In this document: piece by piece, positions 41,540 through 54,975 of the stretch | Numbering within the stretch: position 1 is the stretch's first letter | Layout: every line of letters starts with the position of its first letter | Assembly (NCBI RefSeq): GCF_030445035.2 | Contig: NC_092216.1 | Span: 10,479,405-10,543,404 of the forward strand | Direction: 5' to 3' | Source: Dasypus novemcinctus | Taxonomy: Eukaryota > Chordata > Mammalia > Cingulata > Dasypodidae | Length of the DNA stretch: 64,000 bases | Translations under genes and position numbers: made by a program | Notes under the pieces: model-generated | Told to the model about the DNA's origin: nothing | Database searches by the model: none | The model's input: the letters and a program-made list of their open reading frames with translations, nothing else

Positions 41540-44500
41540 AAAGATGATCACTGTCACTGCCCTTATTTAAAATTTTATTAAAAGTACTTGCTCAAGCACT
41601 TAGGCAGGAAAAAAGAAATAAAAGCCATCTAAATTGGAAAGATTGAAGTAAAATTTTCAGTATTTGCAGATCCTATATATAGAAAGTCCTGAAAAATCTA
41701 CAACAAAACTAACACTGACAAACAAGTTCAATAAAGTAGCAGGATATAATATCAACATGGAAAAATAGTAATGTTTCTTGACACTAGTAATCTGAGGGGA
41801 ATTCAAGAAAAAAATCTATTTAAAATAGCAACTAAAAGAATCAAATATCTATGAAAAAACTTAACTAAGGATGCAAAGTACTGGTACAAAGTAAACTACA
41901 CAACAATGCTAAAGGAAATTAAAGACCTAAATAACTGGGAAAAAACTCCATGTTCATGAATTGGAAAGTGAAATAACATTAAGATGTCTACCCTATCCAA
42001 TTGACTGATTCAATCCCAATAAAATTTCCAACAGCATTTTTTTTCTGAATTGGAAAAGCCTATTATCAAACTAATTTGCAAAGGTAAGACTATAGCCTCA
42101 AACATGTTGAAAAGGAAAACATAACTTGAGGATTCGTGCCACCTGTCTTTAAAGCATTCTACAAGGCTACAGTGTTCAAAGCTGCATGGTTTTGGCACAA
42201 GTGTAGACATACAGGCCAAAGGAACCAAACTGAGTCCAACAGGGTCACCAAAATGACTCATCAAGGAAGGAATAGTTTTTTCAACAAATGAGGTGTGGAG
42301 AGCTGGATATCCATATCCAAAAGAATGAAAGAATATCGCCATCTTGTGACCTGCCCAAAAATTAACTCAAAATGAATAAAAGACTTAAATACAAGAGCCA
42401 ATGCCATAAAGTGGCTAGATGATAATGTAGGGAAGCATCTTTGACATCTGGTAGTAGGAAATGGTTTCATCAACTTTAAAAAATAGATAAAAACAACACC
42501 TCAGAATTCAAAACTTTTGTGCTTTAAAGGAGTTTGTGAAGAAAGTGAAAAGATAGCCTACTCAATGGGAGAAAATATTTGGAAACCACTTATATGAGAA
42601 GGGCCTAATATACAGCACATAAAAAGAAATCTTATGTATCAAAAATAAAAAGACAAACATTTCATTTAAAAAACAGCAGTGATTTGAATAGACACTTTCC
42701 CAAGCAGAACTCTAAATGGCTAGAAAGCACATGAAGGATACTCAACATCACTAGTTAATAGGGAAATGGAAAGCAAAACTACAATGAGATATCATTTTAT
42801 ATCTATTAGACTGGTTGCTATTAAAAAACAGAAAATTACAAGTTTTGGAGAGAATAAGATCCCTCATCCATTGCTGGTGGGAATATGGAATGCTGCAGCC
42901 TCTTTGAAGTATGGTTTGGCAGTTCCTCAGAAAGCCAACTATAGAATTGCCATATGTTCCAGGAATCCCACTACTAGGACTATAACCATAAGAATTAAAA
43001 GCAGGGACATGAATAGATACATGTATACCAATGTTCATTATAGAATTACTCACATTTGACAAAAGTTGGGAGCCACTCAATTGTCCTTCAATGAATGAAT
43101 AAACAAAATATGGTACATACTGATGATGGAATATTACTGAATTGTAAGAAGGAATGTAGAATTGACCATGAGACAACATGGATGAATCTTGAAGACTTTC
43201 TGTTGAGTAAAGGAAGACAGACACTAGAGGACAAATATTGCATGGTCTCACTGATATGATCTAAGCAAATTGAGTAGACTCACAGAGGTGGAGTCTAAAA
43301 GATAAGTTACCAGGAGATAGAAAGGGAGTAGAGTGTGAGCTGATGATCAGTCTCTGCAGAATCTGTGATTATGGGAACGGGTAAAGTTTAGCAGTGGATA
43401 GGGTGATGGCAGTGCAATGTTGTATGTGTGGTCAATGATTCTGGAATGTGAATGTGCGTGGGGTTGGGGTGGTGAACTGGTCTATCCATATAGCTGGGGG
43501 AAGGTGGAAAAAGTAACAGGTGAACCATGGAGAAGTAGAGGAATATGAGTGAGAATAAAATTGTGAGAGTTTATTTTTGCAACTATGGCAGGGGATGGTC
43601 ACTGGTGCTGGGTATAGGTGGTAAGAGCATGTGTGGGGAAGGATACCCCTGGGGCATGACTCCAAGGAATTTGGATGTATTCATGTTGTCATAGTGTTAT
43701 TTTAGTGAGAGGAGACCTACATAATAAACAAAAAAATATTAAATTTCCAACAGGAAGTCCTTCCATATTCTCCAATTTAGCATCAAGATTCTCTAGAGTA
43801 CATAGGCAGTGCCTAATAAAAGAAAACAGGTCAATATGCCAAGCCCTCAATATTAATGCTTGTACTTATGAACCTTATTCTTATAAAATGGAACTCAATC
43901 AATCATATCTATTGCCTAACAGTTACCTCCTGGAAACACATTTATTACTCAAATAAGCCCTCTTTCTGGGCCAAACTCAGTAAATAAACTCACTACCTTC
44001 CCCCTAGTGGGGGACACACTTTCAGGGATAAACTGCTCTGGCACCAACAGCTTATTACCAAGCAATAATGAGCAATGCATTTGGAAAAAGACATAGACCA
44101 AAAGAGGGAAAACTAAATATAAAAGAGATTTTAGGGCAAAGAGATTCCAAAGTGAGTCAGGAGGTGACTGCAGAGGTTAATCTTATGAATATCTCAGGCA
44201 GATTTCAGTAACCTACTATGAACAAATTCTCAAATAAGGGTTACCCTGAGGACACTTAGAGATATCTGGGCACATAGGCAAGGCATACAACCTCATGAAT
44301 CAGCAGCATCCTTTTGGTGGGCCTTACCTTGGAATGTGTGATAACCTATTTTCCCATCATTACAGAGTTAGGCTCATTTATAATTTCCCTATACATGAGT
44401 ATTCTACCCCTTTTACTTGATCCTAAAATGAGCACTGAACTCATTAAATATATGAGACTTATCTTTGTTCTCTTCACATACCATTTGAGCCCTGAATTCC

Positions 44501-45175
44501 AGCAGTGTTGCACCTAAAGTCTACTCTACAGTTCATCAGACTTGTCTAGGACAACTGACAAAATGATGACGATGGACAACCTCCTTCCTAAAAAGTGGCA
44601 TATCAACAATTGCAGGCAAAAGATTTCCTGCAATCTGAACTATAAGTTCTATACCCCCTCTCAATCTGAAGCAAAGTAGACATTACTATACCAAAATCCT
44701 TAAGAATAAAGAATGAACAAACATAAGGGGGGACTGCAACCATGGACTATCACAGACTTACTATTATTGTAGTAATGGAAGAATTTGTAACACTGACATA
44801 AAAATAATGATTACCGGAGTTTTTCAAGGGAAGAAGAGGGAAGAATAAGCACAACATAGGGCATTTTTGGGTGGTACTAGAATTGTTCTCCATGATATTG
44901 AAAATATGGATATAGGTCATTTTAAATTTTGTTGAAACCTATAAAATTGTATGGTGTGAAACATAAACCATAATATAAACTACAGTGGTTAGTAGCAATC
45001 CTTCAATATTTGTTCAATTGTAACAAATGTACTACACTCATGTAAAATGTTATTAACAGGGAAAAAATTGATGGGGAGAGGATGCAGTATATAGGAATCT
45101 GCTATATTTTTTATGTAATTTTTCTATAATCTAAAATATCTTTTTTTAAAAGTTTAAAAAGTATGAGCAATAAGA
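41540..45175 (+). repeat. LINE-1 ORF2 3' half and 3' UTR, sense
   Basis: Starts in the RT domain ('tcactgtcactgcccttatt'), runs through the ORF2 C-terminal part ('gaaaatatttggaaaccact', 'tacaatgagatatcatttta'), then a 3' UTR of the local type from about 43,250 to the 'caattgtaacaaatg' block near 45,010. It ends in a T/A-rich end near 45,165. No intact frame is present. Confidence 0.75.
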
Positions 45176-45179
45176 GAAA

Positions 45180-46850
45180 TACAGGAAAACAAAAAGACTA
45201 AAAAAACCCTCCCTCCCAAGAAAATCCCATGACCATATGGCTTCACATATTAATTCTACCAATTATTCTGAAAAGAACTAATTCAAATCCTACTCAAATT
45301 CTTCCAAGTAATTAAAAGAGGAACAATCTATGGCCCAATACCACCCAAATATCATAGCCACATAAATACACCAGAAGAAAAAAAAAATTACAGACCAATT
45401 TCTCTATGAACTTAAATGCAAAAATCCTCAACAAATTCTTGGTCATCAAAGCCAAATGCACATCAAATGAATTATACATCATTATCAAGTGGATGTTTTC
45501 TCAGGTTTGCAAAGTTGTTTCAATGTAAGAAAATCAATTAATATAATACACTTCATTTACAGATAAAAGGAGAAAAATTACATGATCATTTCTTTTGATG
45601 CAGAAAAGGCATTAAATAAAATTCAGCATTCTTTTTTGATAAAAACACTAAAAAAGATAGGAATAGAAGAAACTCCCTGAATATGGTAAAGAGTATTTAT
45701 GAAAAACCTACAGCTAACAAAATATATAATGGTGAAAATCTAGTCCTTTTCTCTAAGATTGGGAATGAGAGAAGAATGGCCACTGTCACCACTCTTATTC
45801 AACATTCTGATAGAAGTTCTCGTTAGAGGATTTGTGCAAGGAAAAGAAATAAAAGCCATCCAAATAGGAAAATGGAAGTAAAACTTACACTATTTGCAGA
45901 AGATATGATCTTATAAATAGAAAGTCCTGAAAAATCTAAAAAAATCTACTAGCATTGATAAAATAGATGAGTAATGTGGCAGGATATAATATCGACACAC
46001 AAAAATCAGTAATGATTCTCTGCACCAATAAAGAACACTTTTAGAAGGAAATCATTTTAAAAACTCCATTTACAATAGTGAATAAAACAATTAAATGTCT
46101 ATGAATAAATTAATGACAAAAGATTTTTCCACAGAAAAGCCTTGCAAAAAGAAATCAAGGAAGAGCTAAATGAATGGAAAGAGATTTCATGTTCATGGAT
46201 TGGAAGGTTAATATCATTAAGATGCCAATTCTACCTTAATTGATTTACAGATTTAATGCAATCCCCACAAAAATTACAATGACATTTTTTTTTACAGAAA
46301 TGAAAACACCAATAATTAAATTTATTTGGAAGTGTAAGGAATCCAAAACAACCCAAAAATCTTGAAAAAGAAAAAATAAAGTTGGAGGACTCATGGTACT
46401 TGACTTTTAACTGTATTACAAAGTTACAGTGCTCAAAAGTACATGGTGTGATAAAGCTAAAAAGCCACAGTGAATTGAGAATTCAGAAATAATTCCACAC
46501 ATCTATGGTCAACTGACATTTGGAAAAGCTGCCAACTCTACTCAACTGGGACAGAATAGTCTTTTCAACAAATGGTGCTTGGGTGAACTTGATAGTAATA
46601 TCCAAAAGAATCAAAGAGGATCACCCATTTCAGATTAAAATTAACTCAATATAAAAATTATCTCAAGATGGATCAAACCTAAATATAAGGGCCAGGAATA
46701 TAAAACTCTAGAAAAATAATGAAGGGAAGCATCTACATATTTTTTTGGTAGGCAATAAGTTTAATAAATGTTACACCCAAAGTCCAAGCCATGAAATAAA
46801 AAATAGATAAATGGGACTTGCTGGAAATTAAAAACTTTGTCTTTAAAGGA
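45180..46850 (+). repeat. LINE-1 ORF2 (RT and downstream), sense
   Basis: Sense ORF2 text from the thumb/palm region ('cagaccaatttctctatgaa') through the RT ('tattcaacattctgatagaa', 'tatttgcagaagatatgatc') to 'agtccaagccatgaaataa'. Many stops. It follows the previous LINE-1 directly. Confidence 0.7.
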
Positions 46851-48764
46851 ATTTGGCAAAATATATACTTTTTGAAGCTTTTCTGTTACTATATTATGTA
46901 CTACAATACAATATTTTTAATACATCATTACCACTATTAGACAAAACATCTCAACAAAGAGTCAATAGGGAAACAGAGACCTTGAATAATATGTTAGAGG
47001 ATCTAGACTTAATAAATATATACAGAATATTACACCCAAATACAGTAGGATATACATTCTTTTCCAGCACTCACGGATAATGCTCCAGAATAGATCACAT
47101 GCAGGTCCACAGAACAACTCTCAATAAATTCAGAAAGATTAAAATTATACAAAGTAATTTCTCTGACCACAATGGAATGAAACTAGAAATCAGTAAGGGG
47201 AGAACAAGATTAGGCACAAAGATATGGAAATTAAACAACACATGTTTAGATAACCGGTGGGTCAAGTAGGAAATCAGCTTAACTACCTTAAAATGTATGA
47301 AAATAACACAATATATCAAAGCCAATGTGATGCAGCAAAAGCAGTGCTGAGAGGGAAATCTGTAGGTATAAATGCCTATTTAAAAAAAGAGAAAGAGCTG
47401 AAATCAAAGACCTGACTGCACAGCTGGAAGAATAAGAAAAAGAACAACAAAGTAATCCCAAAGCAAGTAGAAAGAAGGAAGTAACAAAGTTTAGAGTAGA
47501 GCTAAATGAAACTGAAAATAAGAAAGCACTAGAAAAAATTTAAAAAAAACAAAGCCTTGTTCTTTGAAAAGATTAATAAAATTGACAAACCCTTACTAGA
47601 CTAACAGAAAAAAAAAGTTGCAAAAATAAAATAAAATAAGAAACAAGGGAGGGGGAACACCACTGATCTCACAGAAAAAAAAGGTACCTGAAGATGATAC
47701 CTTGAAAAACGGTATGCCAAGAAGATGAATAAATAGAGGAAATGGACAAATTTCTAGAAACACACAAGCAGGCTACATTGATGAAAGAAGATATTGATGA
47801 ACTCAACAGAACAATCATGAAAAAAAGATTGAGTTAGTCATTTAAAAACTCACAACTAGGAAGAGACCAGGACAAAATGACTTCACAGGTGATTTCTACC
47901 AATCACATTCTGGAAAGAACTAACACCAATCTTGCTTAAAATCTTCAAAAAAAAAAAAAAGTGGAGGGAACATTGCCAAATTCATTCTATGATGCCAGTG
48001 TCAACCTAATACCAAAGCCTTATAAAAATGAGACAAGAAAGGAAAACTGTAGAACAATATTTCTATGAATGTGGAGGCTAAAATCCTCAAAAACACTTGC
48101 TAATCCTATTCAACAACACATCATATGAATTATACACTATGACCAAATGGGTTTCATCCCTGGTATGCAAGGAATATGAAATTCAAACAGTGTAATATAC
48201 CACATTAATAGATTGAAAGAAAAAAAATGATGCAGTCATCTCTATTGATGCAGAAAAAACATTTGAAAAAATACAATACACTTTCTTGATAAAAACACTT
48301 CAAAAGATAGAGGAAACTTCATTAACATGATGAAGGGTATATATGAAAAACCCACAACTAACATCAAATTTAATAGTGAAATGCTAAAGGCTTTCCCTCT
48401 AAGATCTGGAACAAGACAAAGTTGCCCACTGTCACTGCTCCTATTTAACATTGTGTTAGAAATACTTGCTCAAGCACCTCGACAAGAAAAAGATATAAAA
48501 GGCATCCCAATTGGAAAGCAAGAAGTAAATATTTCACTTTTTGCAGATGACTTGATCCTATAAACAGACAATCCTGAAACATCTACAATGATGTTTCTAG
48601 ATTTAATAAATGAGTTCAGTAAAGTGGCAGGATATAAGATCAACAAGCAAAAATCAGTACACCAATAATGAGCAATCTGAGGAGGAAATCAAGAAAAAAA
48701 TTCCATTTACAGTAGCAACTAGAAGAAGCAAATACCTATGAATAATTTAGCTAAAGTTTTTAGA
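46851..48764 (+). repeat. LINE-1 ORF2 (endonuclease end through RT), sense
   Basis: Includes the endonuclease end ('cattcttttccagcactcac') and the RT, with an open piece at 48,327-48,563 that ends in FADDLIL, the LINE-1 RT active site with both Asp residues kept. Elsewhere the frame is broken by A runs and stops. It ends near 48,760. Confidence 0.75.
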
Positions 48765-49085
48765 TGTGTTTTTTAGCCATTTGTATTTCTTCTTTGAAGA
48801 AGTGTCTATTTAAGTCTCTTGCTCCATTTTAAATGGGTTGGTTGTCTGTCTTGATGTAAGATTTCTTTGTATTTGCTGGATATCAGACCTTTATCATGTA
48901 TATGGTTAAAAAATATTCTCTCCCATTGAATAAGCTGCTTTTTCATTTTTTGATAACTTCTTTGAAGGGCAAATTTATTTTAATTTTGAGGAAGCCCCAT
49001 TTACCTATATAAACATTGGTGTGCATGTCCCTGCTTTCAATTCTTCTGGGTGTATACCCAGCAGTGAGATTGATGGATCATGTGG
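48765..49085 (-). repeat. Inverted LINE-1 ORF2 fragments
   Basis: 48,765-49,008 is antisense ORF2. 49,010-49,085 is antisense of a more 3' block ('gtataccca' region). The next base starts the sense 3' end that follows this block in normal order. The second piece therefore looks like a twin-priming (5' inversion) product. Confidence 0.65.
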
Positions 49086-50865
49086 TGTTAATCACTATCA
49101 CCAAAAGTTGGAAATAACCCAAAAGTCCATTAATAGATGAATGAATAAGCAAACAGTGGTATGTAGATACAATTGAATGTTACTCAACTGTAATAAGGAA
49201 TGTAGTATTAACATAAGGGAATTTCATTTTCTTATTAATTTTATTTGGTTATTTTCCTAGGTTTTTTTGGCAGAGGTTTTGGATCACAGAGGGGTCACAA
49301 CTGTGGCAGGTAGGATCATAGATGTGGGGTATCAATGGTGGAGGGATACGTGGAGAAGAGTGCACCTAGGTAGGGCATGACTCTAAGGCATAAGAATGTG
49401 CTAAAGTGGTCATGAGGCATTGTCTCAGTTGGTGGAGTCCCACAAAATAACTTAAAGAATATTAACTTCCCATCCTGGGGAGTTATGCTACATCCTTTAA
49501 AAGAGTCTCCCAAGTGCAGGGGCAGTGCCTAGTGAAGGAAGAGAGATCATTACATCATGCCCTTGATATTGATAACTGTACTTATGGACATATTTTTGTG
49601 AAATTAAAACATGAATATAGTATTAAACATTGCCCAAGAGTTAGTCTGAAAGCCTCCTCCTTGCTCAAATGTGGCCTCTCTCTAAGCTAAACCCAGCATA
49701 TAAATATATTCCTTTCCCCACCCCCTACTCCAGCATGGGACATGACAATCAGGAATGAGCCTCTCTAGCACCAGGGGATTATTACCAAGTGCCAACTAGC
49801 ACTGAACCTAGAAAACGACCTTGACCAAAAGGAGGAAAATTAAATACAAATAAATTTTTATTGCTTAGAGATTTCAAAGTGAGTCAGAAGGTCATTCTCC
49901 AGAATATGCTTATGCACTTATCAGTAGGATCTCATTGAGTGTCACAGTAAACAGTGCCTCAAACAGCAAGGCTTCTACGGGCTCTACAGACATTCAGACA
50001 CTATAAGCAGGGCAGACAAGCTCAGGAATTCAGCACTCTATCAGGCTTACTTTGGAATATGCTCCCCAGTATAACAGATTTAGATTCATTATATGTTCTT
50101 TATACATGGCTCTTCTTCCCCTTTTATTTGAATATGTAATTAGCACTATACTTGGTAAATATATGTTCCAGAGTCTTAAATCTTTGGCCCCTCCATTGCC
50201 AGTTTAGCCCTGAATCTCAGCAGAGTTGCAACACTTACTCTCCAGTTTATTGGACTCACCCAAGACAACTAAAAAGGAGATGACTATGGACAATGATGAT
50301 CTCAAGGAAAAGAAAATGTCTGCAACTGCAAGCAAGATAGTCTTATCCATCTACACCATAGGATCCAAGTTCCCTCTCAATTAGAGGCATCACCATCGCC
50401 AAATCCTCAAGACTGGCAAATGACCAGTAGACTAAAGTAGACTTATTATTCTACTGACTTATTATTATTCTAGCAATAGAAGAATTTTTATCATTGATAT
50501 AAAGGCAGTAGTCACCAGAGTTTCTAAGGGGAGAGGGAGGGAAGAATAGGTGTAATATGAGGCATTTTGGGGACATTGGAATTGCCCTATATGACATTGC
50601 AATCACAGACATAGGCCATTATACAATTTGTCTTAACCTAAAAAACTGCAGGTCAGAGTGTCAAGTATAATGCCATGGTTATTTGCAATGCTTCAATACA
50701 TGTTTGTCAATTATAACAAATGTACCACACTAATGAAAGACATTGTTAATGTGGGAAACTGTGGGAGGGCTGGCAGTGGGATGTATTGGAATCTCCTATA
50801 TTTTTTATGTAACATTTATGTAATCTAAAGCTTCTTCAAAAATAAAAAATAATTTAAAAATACAG
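49086..50865 (+). repeat. LINE-1 3' end and 3' UTR, sense
   Basis: Starts at 'ccaaaagttggaaataaccc' and contains the full local 3' UTR order. It ends in 'aaaaataaaaaataatttaa' at about 50,850. It is the best sense reference in the window for the antisense copy at 1-2,205. Confidence 0.75.
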
Positions 50866-51734
50866 TATTTTTAACATTGCATATGTGTTTATTGCTTATC
50901 TTCAGTTGCCTAGTATTCTTGTTTCTTTTTTCCTTTTTTATTTTTCAAATGATCGTGCAGTAAAATAATTTTTAATTGAGCATAGACTTCCATAAATTTT
51001 ATCTATGTACCTATGTATACCCTAACCATAATTATAATACAGTATTGTTTCACCACTAAAAATTGCTTTGTGATGTCCCCTTATGTTCACAGCCCTGAAT
51101 GCCTGGCTACCACTGATTAGTTATCCCTCACTATAATTTTGGCTTTTTGAGAATATCACATAATTAGAGTTACATAATTTATAACCTCATGACTCTAGCT
51201 TTTTCACTAAATATGGTGAATTGAAGGAAGAAGTTAAGATGATGGAGTATGGAACGGCAGGCTGTACCATCCTTCTAGAAATTGTGGGAAGGTAGGCAGG
51301 TTCACTAGACTTAAAGAAAGTCAAGTTACTGTGGGGCAATGGGAGAGAGTAGCCAGAGAGGGAGAAGTCCCAGGTGGGAAAGGGTTACTGCCCAGAGTAA
51401 AAGCAAGAATACCAGCCAGGCCTGGAGAAGAAGGGAGCATTCCAGGGAACTAAGGTGGAGAAGAAAATTGCCCAGTTACCCTGGGGGAGGGAAGTTGCTG
51501 AGGAGCAATCTCATAGGTGGGCCTATGCCCAGCCTTCTTAGGATAGGGGAGAACAATGCCACCTGTAGGGCTGAAGAAATTTAGCAAAAGGGCTTTCTCC
51601 CCTCCTCTTTCCTTTTTCTTTTTTAACAGTATCTCAGTACTGTTGGAAAGAGGCTAGCTGTGGGGAGTTGGTCACAGTTACAAGGAACTATATAGGAGTA
51701 GACTAGTGCATAATTGGTGGCCTGAGAAGAGCCC
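50866..51734. other. Mixed interval: antisense LINE-1-like start, then unrecognised
   Basis: 50,900-51,225 resembles old antisense LINE-1 or the sequence near 62,850. 51,230-51,734 is a purine-rich stretch with an 81-codon open frame (51,339-51,584) that resembles nothing I know. No gene call is made. Confidence 0.4.
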
Positions 51735-52337
51735 TGTATTAGTCAGCCAAAGGGGTGCTGATAAAAAGTACCAGAAATCTGTTGGCTTTTATAGAAGGCA
51801 TTTATTTGGGGTAGGAGCTTACAGATACCGGGCCATAAAGCATAGGTTATTTCCCTCACCAAAGTCTATTTCCACATGTTGGAGCAAGATGGCTGCTGAT
51901 GTCTGTGAGGGCTCAGGTTTCCTGGGTTCCTCTGGGCTCAGCTCCTCTGTTTTCTCCACAAGGTCAGCTGTAGACTATGAGGCTCTCTAGACTTTGCCTC
52001 TCTACACAAGGCCAGCTGTAGGTGACTGGCTCTGTCCCTCTTTCTCTGGGACTCAATTCTCTCCAGCTCAGCTACTCTGCTCCTCTGTGTGCTTACTTAC
52101 CAGACTCCAGCTCAAAACTCCAACCTGCCTTCTCTGTGGTGTGGTTTCTCTGTGAGAGGGCATGGGGAAGCAACATCTTGGTGATATGGCCCAGTCAAAG
52201 CCTTGATCATTATTGAAGCAAGTAAAAGTGAAACTTCTAAATCCAATATAGACTAATATGCCCGAAGGGGCAGAACAATTTACAAACATAATCCAATATC
52301 TGTTTTTGGAATTCATAAACAATATAAAACTGCCACA
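51735..52337. mobile_element. LTR-like interspersed repeat (TG...CA), copy 2
   Basis: Same family as 962-1,531: 'tgtattagtcagccaaaggg' start and 'aaactgccaca' end. Flanks agccc and aggcc may be a 5 bp TSD with one mismatch. 603 bp. Confidence 0.5.
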
Positions 52338-53985
52338 AGGCCTATTTCTTTTTATTTTTCGTAGGTGATCAATTGGCCAAAACAGGCAGCCTGAGAGGAA
52401 GAGCATAGCTGACCCTGTGGTCTGAGAGGAAGACCCAGATTTTTGTGTCCTTTCCTATTTTTAACCAGTAAAAGATTTATTGCAGAGATACAATAAAGTT
52501 TTATAAAATATTTCTGTAAATCAAACTAGAAGTTGCAGAGTAAGGGAAATTCCTCTGATATTATACTGGGAAGAAACTCACATTGTAAGTTTTTAACAGC
52601 ATGCCACTGAATGTTCCTTCCCAAATGATCTGTACATGAATTATTAAATGAGTCCTGTCTACTGCGCTCTTAACCTCCAGATATGTAAAACTTTCTTAGT
52701 TGTATTCTGTTACAAAAAATGTCTTGAACAGACTATTTTAAGTTGTTTGTTTGCTGCTGGTTTTCTTTTTACTTTTTATTAGTATGTCCTTGTAGCAATA
52801 AATCATTTCAAAATGGAAAATTGACCAAGTAGTATGGCTTTTTAAAAAAATTTAACAGCTTCAATTTTTTAAAAAGCTATTTACATATGGTTTTGGTACC
52901 TACATGGAAGATTTTAATGAACAGCAAAAAAAAGTAAAAAAACAGTGGTTAAAATGTATATTTAAGAATATTTCAGGGCAGATCCAGTGCAAAATAACGA
53001 AAATCAGAGTACCTCAGCAAGGTAAGCTGGTCTGTTGGTGTTAAAAACCACTGACTGTGATCACTTACTCCAGGTAAAGTGACTCTCACTGAATTAACAA
53101 AAACAAAATATATTCTTTTTCATGTCCTTAAATTTCCCACATCCTTGCAAGTTTTATTGAATTACTCTAGATATGAGTTGTGCTATTTGGATTCTTGTCT
53201 TTAGCTTAATCTCACATGCATGGTTTCATAAGATGCTTCCTTGGGAAAACCATGGCTATTATTCATCTTGCAGGTGAAATCAATCTTCTACCCTCATCCC
53301 ATCTTCTAATTCATGAGACTAAATTATTCCTTGAAATAGGTTACTTTTATCTCATGGAATTTTAGAGTTAGTTTGGTACTTATTCAAGTTTACCATATCC
53401 TCTCTCTGAACTACAGAGACAGATGTTAAAATGCAAGCCCACCTATTGAAGCTGAGCTTTAGAACAGAGATACAGGTTCTTTAAGAACCCACAAAGGGCA
53501 AATCACCAAGTCTGTCTGTTTTCTTGGTGGAAAGTTCCTAGAATCAGGGAAGTTGGCACTTCTGGATAGAAATAAACTCTCTTCTTCCTTTGCTACTCTA
53601 TCCAAAACTCTACCAAACATCAAATATATCGAATAGCAAAAGCTATATAGCACTCAGACTTGGGGGCAAAGTATCAATTTTAATAACTACAAGGAGAAAA
53701 GAAGCATGGGCAGGGAAAACTTCTGAATGATTATCTGAAGAACTATCATGCTTTTCACACTAACAAGATAAGGTAATAATGCTTGTTAGGAATTTTTAAT
53801 AGGATTTTCTTCTTTTTTTTGGTAGTTGTTATGTAGTATTTTTTTTTTTTTAGTTATTAAGAAAAACCTACTTACATATTTATACGTAATGCTTCTTTCA
53901 TTAAAGTTTTCTTATAAGATTATCACTAAGAGAATGACAAGACACATAAGTTGAGAATGCTCCCCTGGTGAGGGAAAATTTCTGT
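52338..53985. other. Repeat-poor interval, possible retrocopy 3' UTR
   Basis: No LINE-1, ERV or SINE signature is recognised. T runs at about 53,810-53,860 would be A runs on the minus strand. Part of this may be the 3' UTR of the ATG14 retrocopy, which runs leftwards from 57,530, but I cannot confirm that by reading. Confidence 0.35.
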
Positions 53986-54975
53986 ATTTCCGAGCTTTCC
54001 CTAGAGTAGAAAAGAGTAAGGAGAAATGAGTTTATATGGCTACGAGTTTCTAAAAAAGAGTCTGGAGGCTGGCAGAAGGATTGCCCTCATGCACAACTGA
54101 GCAGAGTCAGAGAGACAGATAAAGCAGATACAACCCCCAGATATTGGTTCCTTTGAAGGCTAAAGAGACCCATGAGAGTTATGGCCATGGCCGATGGGGT
54201 TAACTACCAGGGCAGATGGCCCCTCTTTGGAAATGGTGTTTATGTGTGATGAATCTGGACTCAGATGGGATCTCCCTTCATAAGACTTTCATGCTAATGT
54301 GCTGGAGGTGCAGTTAACGTTTGGATTTAAGATATATTTAGGGGATTTGAATCTCTGGACTGACAATGTGATAGCCAGGCCCTGAGCCTCAACAGACTCC
54401 AGCACCTACAATCTGATTTATTGGACTTACCACACTCAGCTAAGATGGAGTTGAAGAAGGACAATCACCACACCATGGAGCCTAGAGTGATTACAACTGA
54501 AAATAGGAGGATTGCATCCAGCATCCATGTGGAATTTGAGCCTCCTCTTGACATAGAGGTGCAATGGACACAACCAATCCAATGTCCACATAGAAGAGGT
54601 GGTATTGGATTGAGAAAAGTGGACATGGTGGACGATGGGTATGGGGAAAGGCAGGAAGAGATGAGAGGTGGAGGCGTCTTTGGGACATGGAGCTGCCCTG
54701 GATGGTGCTTCAGAGGCAATTACCGGACATTGTAAATCCTCACAGGGCCCACTGGATGGAATGGAGGAGAGTATGGGCCATGATGTAGACCATTGACTAT
54801 GAGGTGCAGAGGTGCCCAAAGATGTACTTACCAAATCCAATGGATGTGCCATGATGATGGGAACGAGTGTTGTTGGGGGGGGAGAGGGGGGGGGTAGGGG
54901 AGCGGTGTTGAATGGGACCTCACATATATATTTTTGATGTAATATTATTACAAAGTCAATAAAAAAAAAGTAATA
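53986..54975 (+). mobile_element. Non-LTR retroposon copy with AATAAA and A tail
   Basis: It ends 'gtcaataaaaaaaaag' with an overlapping poly(A) signal, and a G-rich stretch at 54,874-54,905. A 104-codon frame (54,421-54,735) has no recognised domain. The 5' limit is uncertain. The pattern is that of an abundant xenarthran retroposon, but I cannot name the family. Confidence 0.5.

Noticed and set aside
54421..54735. 104-codon frame in a retroposon
   Set aside because: No recognised domain; the element is a dispersed non-LTR copy and the frame has no sign of selection visible here.
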